Position numbers and translations under genes: made by a program
Notes under the pieces: model-generated
Database searches by the model: none
Told to the model about the DNA's origin: nothing
Seen by the model: the letters and a program-made list of their open reading frames with translations, nothing else
Assembly (NCBI GenBank): GCA_023662875.1
Contig: JAMPIG010000017.1
Coordinates: 1 to 48,944 of the forward strand
Reading direction: 5' to 3'
DNA from: Roseburia sp.
Lineage (GTDB): Bacteria > Bacillota > Clostridia > Lachnospirales > Lachnospiraceae
DNA length: 48,944 nt
Shown: piece after piece, positions 40,784 to 48,686 of the stretch
How positions within the stretch are numbered: position 1 is the stretch's first letter
Layout of the letters: each line of letters starts with the position of its first letter

Positions 40784-41482
40784 ATGGTTAAAATCGGTAT
40801 CATTGGCGCAATGGAATTAGAGGTGGAAGCCTTAAAGGCGGAAATGACGGTTCGCCGCATTGAAAAAAGAGCGGGCATGGAATTCTACGAGGGAACCTTG
40901 AACGAGACCGAGGTTGTCATCGTGCGCAGCGGCGTGGGCAAGGTGAACGCCGCCCTCTGTACCCAGATTCTGGCGGATCGGTTCTCTGTGACCCATATCA
41001 TCAACACCGGCGTCGCGGGATCCTTGAACGCGAATCTGGATATCGGCGACATTCTGATTTCGACGGACGCTCTCCATCATGATGTGGATGCAACAATCTT
41101 CGGTTATCAGCCGGGGGAGGTTCCCCAACTGGGGAGAAGGGAGTTTCCGGCGGATATGCGTCTAGCGGAGCTGGCAAAGGCGGCCTGCGAAAAGGTCAAC
41201 CCGGATATTCATGCGGTTCTGGGCCGCGTCCTCAGCGGCGACCAGTTTATCTCCAACGATGAGGTCAAGAAAAAGCTGCTTCAGGAATACCAGGGAGACT
41301 GTACGGAGATGGAGGGCGCAGCTATTGCCCATGGCGCTTATTTGAACGGAATTCCCTTCGTCATTATCCGCGCGATCTCAGACAAAGCCGACAACAGCGC
41401 CGAAATGGACTACCCGACCTTTGAGGCTGCCGCGGCAAAGCACTCGGCGGCGCTGGTGCGGGAGCTCTGCAGGAGCTTTTAA
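40784..41482 (+). CDS. mtnN: 5'-methylthioadenosine/S-adenosylhomocysteine nucleosidase
   Basis: A 232-residue nucleosidase starts MVKIGIIGAMELEVEAL. Catalytic points: the Glu of GAMELEVE (Glu13), the Glu in CTEMEGAAIAH and the Asp in RAISDKADNSAEMD. It removes adenine from methylthioadenosine and S-adenosylhomocysteine; the second product feeds LuxS, and methylthioadenosine is a by-product of polyamine synthesis, which ties it to the block upstream. A 222-base spacer after luxS holds GC-rich fragments but no clear promoter. Confidence 0.96.
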   Translation: MVKIGIIGAMELEVEALKAEMTVRRIEKRAGMEFYEGTLNETEVVIVRSGVGKVNAALCTQILADRFSVTHIINTGVAGSLNANLDIGDILISTDALHHDVDATIFGYQPGEVPQLGRREFPADMRLAELAKAACEKVNPDIHAVLGRVLSGDQFISNDEVKKKLLQEYQGDCTEMEGAAIAHGAYLNGIPFVIIRAISDKADNSAEMDYPTFEAAAAKHSAALVRELCRSF

Positions 41483-41612
41483 TTCCGATAACGCGGAGAG
41501 CCTAAAACAGGGGATCTGACTGTGGAGCAGAAGGCTTTCCTGACGGCAAAAGGATATATAGTATGGATGACGCTACTTCATTTGTCATGAATGAAAGAAT
41601 TTTGGATTTTAT

Positions 41613-41653
41613 ATAAGATGCGCGCCCTGACTATCGCAGGGCGCGCATCTTAT
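41613..41653. terminator. 17-bp perfect hairpin after mtnN
   Basis: ATAAGATGCGCGCCCTG and its exact complement enclose a 7-base loop. It lies between the mtnN stop and the stop of the convergent winged-helix gene, 130 and 16 bases away. No U-run follows, but the stem is very stable and may end transcription from both sides. Confidence 0.6.
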
Positions 41654-41669
41654 CCCAAACTGTTCTTTG

Positions 41670-42068
41670 CTATCGCGCTATATTCCATGTCCCTTTTTTT
41701 GTAGAGCCCTCCCGGCGCAGAATTCCCTCCTGTTGCATTTTTTTCATGATTTTACGAATCCAGGCCTTTGAATACCCCAACTGATCCGCCGCCTCCTGTT
41801 GAGTTATTGCCGGATGCTGAACAAGAAGCTCCACCAGGCGGCTTTCTGTGTTACTTTCTGTGCTACTGCTTACGGTTTCTGTGTTACTTTCTGTGCTACT
41901 GTTTTTACTTTCTATGCTACTACCCCTAATTTCTATGCTACTACTCCCGATTTCTGTGCTACCATGTATATCCGGATTTATTCTATACTCACATCCCGCT
42001 TCTCTGACCATATTCGGAACAGCGTCTATGCCTATCGCCTCGTCAATGCTCCATTTGTAGTCAATGGT
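41670..42068 (-). pseudogene. C-terminal fragment with Ser/Thr/Glu repeats and winged helix
   Basis: The frame is open from a stop at 42069-42071. It reads TIDYKWSIDEAIGIDAVPN, then from the first ATG (42011) MVREAGCEYRINPDIHGST, a run of SSS-T/I-ES repeats, and a C-terminal winged helix (ITQQEAADQLGYSKAWIRKIMKKMQQEGIL). The protein-like text continues upstream of the ATG, so this is probably the tail of a larger protein; winged helices with serine-rich linkers of this kind occur at the end of AlbA/Schlafen-type ATP-binding regulators. The 113-residue piece from the ATG could still be made. Confidence 0.5.
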
Positions 42069-42222
42069 CTAAGAGGCTCTCCATTTCAGACCTTCATTCT
42101 TTCTTTTACTTTTTAACTTGACGCAAAAATCAGCCTTTTTCAAATTGGGTAAACAGTGTTTGGCTTATTCGCCCTTGATACATTTGGTAAAATTATTTTA
42201 ATCCACCCAGGTATTATGCGTT

Positions 42223-43236
42223 TCAAACCAGCTGCCTGTCACAATCCCCTTTATTCGGACTCCAGGTTTTATCATACCCGTTTATTTTGGCCCAATTATA
42301 AACATAACTAATCATTCGCGTCCGGTAATTCTGCATCTCTGGTCGTTGAAATTTGATCAAAATATGCTGATTTCGATCAATTATATTGGCGAGGAACCGT
42401 CCGTCAGGCAATCTATCATTCTTTCCACGATTACATGCCGGGCACGCCAAAACCAGATTCCATAGATTATCATCCTTAATAAAAGACCATGGTATGAAAT
42501 GATCTACATCAATGCTGTCCGCTTTAAGCGGCTTCCCACAGTAAAAACAATTTTTACTTTCAAATTCATCGTACAAAATCCTTCTGTAAACCGAAAGATT
42601 GTTCCTTTTTGCACTTTCATCAATCTTATCCAACAGCCTTGTCGCAATCGAATCTTCATTCACTTTTTCCAGGAATCGAGCCCATTCATAATAATTCAAC
42701 TTCTCGATGACAACCTTGTGCTTGCAGACAAATTCATACATTACGGGATTGATCTGAATCCATTCTCCCTGTTTGGAAAAAGAATAGAAAAGTCTGTTTG
42801 TATCTTCGAACAATGCCCCTACTACATATTTTTTGCACTTTACTTTTACCTGATGAGAGATATCTGCCATCATTGCCATCGTCAGGCTTTCATAAGGAAT
42901 CGGTTCCAGTATGTTATATTTCTTTACAGCAGAATGCAGCACCTGTTCCAGATAAGTCTCCCTGTTATCATTCACTACGGCTTTTTGTCGTAATCCGTGC
43001 TTTAAAATCAGATTCCAGTATATTTCTCCAAACTTGCTAAAAAGCTGATCAAAGGTAAGCTTCAAATCCTTATCAACATTATACAGATTATCAATAATTG
43101 CTTTCAGGAATCCATATTTATAGCTGGAGTCATTTCTTGACTTAGAAGAAAAAACGCGGGCAAAGGCCGACCAAAGCTCGTCGTCCGAAGCATTACGTTC
43201 TTCATATCTCCCGTCTTTCAAGTCATATCCAGCCAT
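42223..43236 (-). CDS. HNH endonuclease family protein
   Basis: A 337-residue protein with a helical N-terminal region of about 220 residues of no known family and a C-terminal HNH nuclease. CFYCGKPL (Cys230, Cys233) and ACPACNRGKND (Cys265, Cys268) bind structural zinc. DVDHFIPWSF (243-252) holds the catalytic His, and LWNL/CNRGKND supplies the Asn and final residue. It is monocistronic with AAGGAT 5-6 bases before the ATG. The N-terminus begins with a DELWSAFARVFSSKSRN stretch. Such single genes are often restriction-like or phage-related defence proteins; the exact role is unknown. Confidence 0.8.
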   Translation of the reverse strand: MAGYDLKDGRYEERNASDDELWSAFARVFSSKSRNDSSYKYGFLKAIIDNLYNVDKDLKLTFDQLFSKFGEIYWNLILKHGLRQKAVVNDNRETYLEQVLHSAVKKYNILEPIPYESLTMAMMADISHQVKVKCKKYVVGALFEDTNRLFYSFSKQGEWIQINPVMYEFVCKHKVVIEKLNYYEWARFLEKVNEDSIATRLLDKIDESAKRNNLSVYRRILYDEFESKNCFYCGKPLKADSIDVDHFIPWSFIKDDNLWNLVLACPACNRGKNDRLPDGRFLANIIDRNQHILIKFQRPEMQNYRTRMISYVYNWAKINGYDKTWSPNKGDCDRQLV

Positions 43237-43480
43237 TAATATCCTTATTCCTTCCGCTCAGCGCCCGACATCCTTCCACATTCACGCCATCATTCCACCA
43301 CTATATTATCACAAATCCTTGCATATAACCACTTATATTTACAAAATTTATAAAATCTTCTCTAAGTATAAAAATCTGCAATACCCTCGCTTGCTTCCCT
43401 CCTGCAATAGACCCGTTTCATCCTTGAACCGCATCTGCCAGCCCATTCAGAATGATAAAACGCATCAGCTTACAACCCCC

Positions 43481-43906
43481 TCACTCCTTCTTCTTAAAAA
43501 TCAGAAGCTTACTGAACACATAATTGGCGATCGTCACAATGACGGAGGAGATGAAAATCTTTGCGATCCAGTAATTCATATGCAGCATATTAACCGTCAG
43601 CCACATAATAACGATATCCATGACCCAGGTGGAAACCCTGGACGCGGCAAACCCGGAAAACTCTTTCAAAATCTTCTTATTCTTACTTTTGAATACCCAC
43701 CTGCGATTCAGCGGATAGGCAAAAAGCACGCCTACGACCCAGCTGAAAGTGTTATCCAGAATATTCTGCCAGGAAATATCCGTATTCAGAACCAGCTTCC
43801 CCAGATAGGCCGCAGCCCAGGAGACGACCGTCGTCATTACTCCCACAATCAGGTAAATCAGTATTTCCTCGTACTTTTTGCAAAGCTGCCTTATTTTATC
43901 GATCAT
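43481..43906 (-). CDS. GtrA-family membrane protein
   Basis: A 141-residue protein with four helices (about 14-36, 50-66, 84-104, 112-133) and the GtrA signature: FLIVG-like YLIVGVMTTVVSWAA in helix 1, NTFSWVVGVLFAYPLNRRWVF after helix 2, and ANYVFSKLLIFKKK at the end. GtrA proteins flip undecaprenyl-phosphate glucose or similar lipids in glycan decoration. No GtrB-type transferase is adjacent; the DPM1-like enzyme at 16288 is the only one in the window. It has an AAGGA ribosome site. The spacer 43237-43480 shows nothing I can name. Confidence 0.88.
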   Translation of the reverse strand: MIDKIRQLCKKYEEILIYLIVGVMTTVVSWAAAYLGKLVLNTDISWQNILDNTFSWVVGVLFAYPLNRRWVFKSKNKKILKEFSGFAASRVSTWVMDIVIMWLTVNMLHMNYWIAKIFISSVIVTIANYVFSKLLIFKKKE

Positions 43907-44019
43907 ATCCTTTTCCCTTCCGCCGTGTCATCTCTTTCATCCAATGCCCGGCAATGTTTCCGCTACACTGCGACGTCCGTTCCGTCTATCCCGAACAATA
44001 TCATCCCGCTCCTGTGAAA

Positions 44020-44982
44020 TCACCCGTTCACCACATTCCTGTCCTCTCCCCGCAGGAAAGCCGCTATGTTCTCATATGCCTCCTGCACACAGCGGGTTCT
44101 GGCCTCTACGCTGGCCCAGGCGAGATGGGGCGTGATAATCAGTCGGCTGCTGTCCTGCAGCCTGCTCAGGGGATTGGAGGCCTCCAACGGTTCCTTCTCC
44201 ACTACGTCCAGCCCGGCTCCAGCGATCTCTCCCTCCTCCAGCGCGTGATAAAGCGCGGTATTGTCTACGACCTTTCCTCTGGCTACGTTCAGCAGGATCG
44301 CCGAGGGCTTCATCTTTTTCAGCGCCGCTTCGTCGATCAGATTTCTGGTCAGATCGCTCAGCGGGCAGTGCAGGGACAGGAAATCGCTCTCCGCCAGAAG
44401 GCAATCCAAATCTACCCTCTGATAATCCGTGCAGGCGCTCCGCCCGGTAACGGAATAAAAGATCACCCGGCATCCGAACGCCTCCGCGATTCTTGCCACT
44501 CGTCTCCCGATATGTCCCATCCCGATAATCCCCCAGGTCTTTCCCTCCAGCTCATAAAAGGGAAGGTCGAAATTGGAAAAACGATCCTGGGCGCTGTAAG
44601 CCCCGCTCTTGACATACCGATCGTAGTGGGGCAGCTTTTCGCTCAGCGCCAGCGCCAGACAAAAGGTATGCTGGGCCACCATGGAAGTACAGTAGTCCAC
44701 CACATTCGTTACCTTGATGCCTCTCGCCCTGCAGTACGCCAGGTCGCAGTTGTCGAAGCCCGTGGCAAATTCACAGATCAGCTTTACCCTCGGCGCGTCC
44801 CGCAGTGTTTCCTCATTCAAAGGAGACTTGTTCGCAATCACGATATCCGCGTTCCGAACCCGCTCGCTTACCTGCTCCGCCGTCACGGTATTCCCGTAAA
44901 CGGTAACCTCCCCGAAATCCCGGATGCAGTCCACCGATACGTCCTCTCCCACGCTGTTTCGCTCTAAAATTACGATTTCCAT
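44020..44982 (-). CDS. D-2-hydroxyacid dehydrogenase
   Basis: A 320-residue enzyme starts MEIVILERNSVGEDVSVDCI at ATG 44982 with AAGGAG upstream. The NAD-binding glycine motif is GIIGMGHIGRRVARI; catalytic positions are Arg in LNVARGKVVD, Glu in GLDVVEKEPL and His in ITPHLAWAS. It is closest in look to hydroxypyruvate/glycerate or phenyllactate dehydrogenases of this family. It begins 13 bases after the OLD-family gene, so both are on one transcript. The substrate is not decided by sequence. Confidence 0.88.
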   Translation of the reverse strand: MEIVILERNSVGEDVSVDCIRDFGEVTVYGNTVTAEQVSERVRNADIVIANKSPLNEETLRDAPRVKLICEFATGFDNCDLAYCRARGIKVTNVVDYCTSMVAQHTFCLALALSEKLPHYDRYVKSGAYSAQDRFSNFDLPFYELEGKTWGIIGMGHIGRRVARIAEAFGCRVIFYSVTGRSACTDYQRVDLDCLLAESDFLSLHCPLSDLTRNLIDEAALKKMKPSAILLNVARGKVVDNTALYHALEEGEIAGAGLDVVEKEPLEASNPLSRLQDSSRLIITPHLAWASVEARTRCVQEAYENIAAFLRGEDRNVVNG

Positions 44983-44995
44983 TCTGCTTTCTCCT

Positions 44996-46852
44996 TTATT
45001 CCGTGCACACTTTGCTCTCAAAATACGGAAACTTCTCCAGCGCCGCGAAGATGTCCGCGAAATCTTCCCTGGGCGCCAGGTCGATATACCGCTCCAACAG
45101 CTCCCTCTCCTGTTCCCGATATCTCCCGTAGAAGATATCAAACAGATTATGCCCCCGCAGATAAATACGGATTTCCTCCATGTGCTCCTTAATATCCTCA
45201 ACCGTCTCCAGGTCATGGCCCAGAATCTCCGTCAACTGGCGGCCCGATTTCAGCTTATGGAGATACTCCTTCCATTTCTCCAACAGTGTCTCATAAAACG
45301 CCTCCTCCGACTCCACGATTCCCAGCCGAGCCATAACCTTCGGGTTCAGAAAATAATTTTCAAAAGAGTAATATTTCAGAATCAGCACGTTTTCGGGCCG
45401 TACCCTGGGCAGCTTATCCATATCCTCCCGATTGCGCTCCTCATAATAACGGCAGAGCTGTTTTCTGAGGGTCTCCGGATCCTTCCCGTCGCTGTCCCGT
45501 ACCATCAGGAACTGATCCCGCAGGTAAATCTGGTTCATATATTTTAAGTTGGCGTAGGTCTTGATATTGGTACAGCTGTTCGTCGTGATGATCGCAATCC
45601 GGGACAAGTTCCCTTCCCTGTCCGTGGTCTCCGCGTAATATTTCTTCAGCAGAAGAGGCAGCCGCGATTTATCCTGCTTCCCTTCTACGATAAATACAAA
45701 ATTCACGTTCATCAGGTCGCCAGCCGTATATCCCAGGTCGTCCAGGAGCGCGCTGATATCCGTCTTCTCCCGGATATCGCTGGCACCGTCCTCCCGCTGG
45801 ATTACCTGGCGGATCTGCCTGCTGTTAAAGTTCGCCAGCAGATTCGGCGAATGCGTCGTAAAAATAACCTGATTCTTGGCGGCCAGCCGGTAGAGAATCG
45901 TCCCGCAGACCTTCTGCAGGCTGGGATGCAGGAAGATCTCCGGATCCTCGATCATCATAATGCTGGGCAGATTTTCCTCGATCTGCGTGTAGGCCTCCAG
46001 CAGCGAAAACAGATAGATCGACCGCATCCCCTTCCCCATCCTGGAAATCGGCCGCGGCACATTCTGCGCAGGATGCCGGATCTCTGTCGTAACCTCCAGC
46101 GTTTTTTCCACATCCCGATTCATGGAATAGAGAATGCTCTCCCGCCCGCCGTTTTTCTGGAAGCAGTCGTTTACCATCCGGGCGAAGGTATCCAGATTCA
46201 GCTGATACAGCTTATAATCCAACAGCTTGGAAACCTCCAGCGCGTCCAGCTCCGCCGGGCTCTTCTGCTCGATCAACCCGATGCATTGGAAGCAGTGATT
46301 GCAGTCCTTCGCCTGATCAAACATACAGCAGCCGGAGCGCATCCTCTTCAGGATCTCGTCCTCCTGCAAAAGCAGCATATCGCCCTGCAGCTGCTCCAGG
46401 CTGCGCTCTGTATCCACATGATAAATTTTCGGAAATACCTCCCGAAGATACGGATTGTTTTTATTCGTCCCGTCCATATACCGGATCCGCCCGTCCCGGT
46501 TGGCCGTCATGGTAAAGGAAAGCACCCCGGCGGCAAAGGAGGGAAGCTTCCGGCGAAAGTCCTGCATCCAGGATTCCCTCTTTCGATACTGGCTGACAAC
46601 TCCCCGGCGGCGCAGCAGATCAAGATCCTCCTCCGTAAAGGCAAGGGAAACGCTGATTTTGATTTTCGCCCCCGCCTCCCCGAAATCCTCCGGTCCGATC
46701 TGATATTCCCCGCCTACCGCCCGGACGGCGTCCAGCACCGTCGTTTTTCCGGTATTGTTCTTTCCCACCAGAATCAGCGCGTTCTCGATATCGGGGATAT
46801 GCATGTCATGTATGGACTTGAAATTCTGAATATGAAGATCTGTAATTCTCAT
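44996..46852 (-). CDS. OLD-family ATPase with TOPRIM domain
   Basis: A 618-residue protein. The ATPase has Walker A GKNNTGKTT (30-38), Walker B SIMMIEDPEIFLHPS (297-311) and the switch FTTHSPN (331-337). A TOPRIM nuclease domain follows with VEGKQD (389-394) and VRDSDGKD (451-458), giving the Glu and D-x-D metal site. Unusually, a five-cysteine cluster (C175, C176, C184, C187, C190) sits in the insert between the halves of the ATPase. OLD proteins are DNA nucleases, several with anti-phage roles. The dehydrogenase starts 13 bases after its stop. A TTACAA/TTGTAA pair near 46866-46882 overlaps the ribosome-site region and may be an operator. Confidence 0.85.
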   Translation of the reverse strand: MRITDLHIQNFKSIHDMHIPDIENALILVGKNNTGKTTVLDAVRAVGGEYQIGPEDFGEAGAKIKISVSLAFTEEDLDLLRRRGVVSQYRKRESWMQDFRRKLPSFAAGVLSFTMTANRDGRIRYMDGTNKNNPYLREVFPKIYHVDTERSLEQLQGDMLLLQEDEILKRMRSGCCMFDQAKDCNHCFQCIGLIEQKSPAELDALEVSKLLDYKLYQLNLDTFARMVNDCFQKNGGRESILYSMNRDVEKTLEVTTEIRHPAQNVPRPISRMGKGMRSIYLFSLLEAYTQIEENLPSIMMIEDPEIFLHPSLQKVCGTILYRLAAKNQVIFTTHSPNLLANFNSRQIRQVIQREDGASDIREKTDISALLDDLGYTAGDLMNVNFVFIVEGKQDKSRLPLLLKKYYAETTDREGNLSRIAIITTNSCTNIKTYANLKYMNQIYLRDQFLMVRDSDGKDPETLRKQLCRYYEERNREDMDKLPRVRPENVLILKYYSFENYFLNPKVMARLGIVESEEAFYETLLEKWKEYLHKLKSGRQLTEILGHDLETVEDIKEHMEEIRIYLRGHNLFDIFYGRYREQERELLERYIDLAPREDFADIFAALEKFPYFESKVCTE

Positions 46853-47070
46853 AGGATCACTCCTGTTACAATTAATTTGTAATTTCCAAATCCGCTTTCT
46901 CCTGCTGTTGTAACTAAAAAATTGCTTTATGCTTCAGACATTTCTATCCTTGCAGAAATATTTGCACAATTCCCGTCATATTGTGTTTTGACAATCCGAT
47001 AACACTGCGACTGGATATGTCTCTGTGACGCTCCGCCCATGACGCTCCCTCAAAAAAATTCTACTACAAA

Positions 47071-47529
47071 ATGTCCGCGTTGTCATTTAGATTCTTCTTA
47101 AAGTTTCTGGAGCGCGAAAAAGAAATCGAGTTTTGGGATAATAGTCTGCTGGATGAGATGAAGAGCTGGATTCGGGATAATCTGGCAGAAGAAACAGAGG
47201 ACGCTTTTACCAAAAAGGAATGGCTGGAAAACGTCCGAGGCGATGTCGCAGGCTGCGAAAGGATTACCCCTCCTTCTGAAAAGGAAAGGATCGCTCTTCC
47301 CTGCGTGATGGAATGTATTGAAATTTTATTTGCGGCGTATTTCCTCGGCATGAAGGATGCCAAACACGCCGACGACGCGTATCATGTGTTCCGTTTTATA
47401 CAGGATTGCAAAAACGAGGTTTCGGTTTCAGCCGATCAGGAACTCCTTCAGCAGCGCCTCCAGCTCCTCCTCAGTTACAGCGGAGGAGCTCTCCGGCGTT
47501 ACGTCTGTCTTTTCCCCGTGTTCCCCTAA
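47071..47529 (+). CDS. Hypothetical gene, C-terminus runs into convergent gene
   Basis: A 152-residue frame. Residues 1-118 look genuinely coding: helical, charged text such as EFWDNSLLDEMKSWIRDNL and CVMECIEILFAAYFLGMKDAKHADDAYHVF. Near 47428 the frame enters the last 100 bases of the membrane protein encoded on the other strand, and the remaining text (LLQQRLQLLLSYSGG) is antisense to it. The true stop may have been lost by a rearrangement. No ribosome site precedes the ATG, so the 5' end may be lost as well. The family is not recognised. Confidence 0.4.
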   Translation: MSALSFRFFLKFLEREKEIEFWDNSLLDEMKSWIRDNLAEETEDAFTKKEWLENVRGDVAGCERITPPSEKERIALPCVMECIEILFAAYFLGMKDAKHADDAYHVFRFIQDCKNEVSVSADQELLQQRLQLLLSYSGGALRRYVCLFPVFP

Positions 47530-48570
47530 GCTCCGTCCGTCCGCTATCGCCTCTGCCATCTCCCGTTCTTCCTCCGGACTTCCTTCCGGCAATGCTTCTG
47601 ACTCTTCTCTATAGTCCGCCACAGGGTTTTCCGGTCTCTGCCTGCGGTTCCCGATCGGCATCAGCTCCACCGTTCTCTTACCGGAATCGACTGCTTCCCG
47701 GTATTCCTCCTCCCGATTGTCCCTGTCCCGTTTGTTCCGGCGAAACCTCCCCTCGCCGCCCCTGTTCCGGCCGCCCGAAGGAGTTTTGTCCTGGAGTCCT
47801 ATGCCGGAGCGCTTCTCCCCGCCGCCATTACCCCGATCGCCCTGACGCACTCCGTTCACGCCGTCTTTGCTTCGGCTGCTTTGGCGGACTCCATTCTCAC
47901 TGTCCCTATTCCGGCTGTCCCGGCGTATTCCGTTCTCACTGTCTTTATCCCGGCTGCTCTGACGTATCCCGTTTCCTTCGCTGTCTATAGCCCGCCCTTG
48001 CCTGCCTCTACCCGCGACGGCTTCGCTGCCGTAAAGTCTTTCCATATCCTGTCTTGTGACATGGATCCTCGGCGAGAGATGATTTTCCAGATAATCCACC
48101 AGATTGATTCTCAAAATCCTCTTTTTCCGCTTAATATCTACTACGGTGGAGACGGAGAAATAAAGATACAGTCCCATAAAGCTGACGATATAGAAGGGCA
48201 GGATTTCTCCCAGCGTGCTGCCCGCCAGAATACTCCGGCAGATCCCGACTCCCGAAAACACAACGGACAACAGCATCAGCTGCCCCGACAAATGATACAG
48301 CATCTCAAAGGACAGGAAGCCCAAAGACAATCGATTGATAAACTTGTCCACAAAAACCGGTATGTTGGAAATCCCGTTATTCAGCTCGTAGCAGTTGGAG
48401 AATTTTGTCTTGCACTGCTTTAAGAGCTTATTGTCCGTAGTCGCCATATTATCGGTTTCCTTTATCAAATGGCCGTAGAGCATCCCCAGAAACACCTTCA
48501 AGAAAATACTCAGGGCCAGGCTCGCAAACATACATACCGTCACCGCTTTGTGTTCCATAAAAATATCCAT
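47428..48570 (-). CDS. Membrane protein with repetitive basic tail
   Basis: A 380-residue protein starts MDIFMEHKAVTVCMFASL at ATG 48570 (AGAGG 6-7 bases upstream). Residues 1-150 hold three to four helices (about 9-30, 80-105, 120-145). After that the protein is hydrophilic. About residues 190-240 are 13-residue repeats of the form NGIRQSSRDKDSE. An arginine-glycine-rich stretch (RNRGGEGRFRRNKRDRDN) follows, then an acidic end (EEELEALLKEFLIG). The membrane part is not a family I recognise. The tail should be disordered and could bind nucleic acid or cell-wall polymers. Confidence 0.65.
   Translation of the reverse strand: MDIFMEHKAVTVCMFASLALSIFLKVFLGMLYGHLIKETDNMATTDNKLLKQCKTKFSNCYELNNGISNIPVFVDKFINRLSLGFLSFEMLYHLSGQLMLLSVVFSGVGICRSILAGSTLGEILPFYIVSFMGLYLYFSVSTVVDIKRKKRILRINLVDYLENHLSPRIHVTRQDMERLYGSEAVAGRGRQGRAIDSEGNGIRQSSRDKDSENGIRRDSRNRDSENGVRQSSRSKDGVNGVRQGDRGNGGGEKRSGIGLQDKTPSGGRNRGGEGRFRRNKRDRDNREEEYREAVDSGKRTVELMPIGNRRQRPENPVADYREESEALPEGSPEEEREMAEAIADGRSLGEHGEKTDVTPESSSAVTEEELEALLKEFLIG
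47846..47980 (-). repeat. 39-bp in-frame repeats, membrane protein tail
   Basis: Units start at 47846, 47885, 47924 and 47963 (the last cut). Each encodes 13 residues built on NG-I/V-RQSSR-x-x-DSE. The length equals that of the nspC repeats, but the sequences are different. Confidence 0.85.
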
Positions 48571-48680
48571 ACTGCTACCTCTCGTCCGGCACGCTTTCCT
48601 CCGCACCGTGATCCGTCCTCTGCCAATTCGTATAAAAAGCCGAAACCGCGGTTCGGCGGATTCGACTTTTGTATATTACC

Positions 48681-48686
48681 ATTATA
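48681..48686 (-). promoter_or_regulatory. Possible -10 of the repeat-tail membrane protein gene
   Basis: TATAAT on the minus strand, about 110 bases before ATG 48570. The -35 is poor (TGTGAA at 17 bases). Apart from this, 48571-48944 shows no gene or structure that I can support. Confidence 0.35.

Noticed and set aside
45851-46882. A 343-codon plus-strand frame over the OLD-type gene
   Set aside because: It mirrors the GC-rich codons of the ATPase and shows no family motif.
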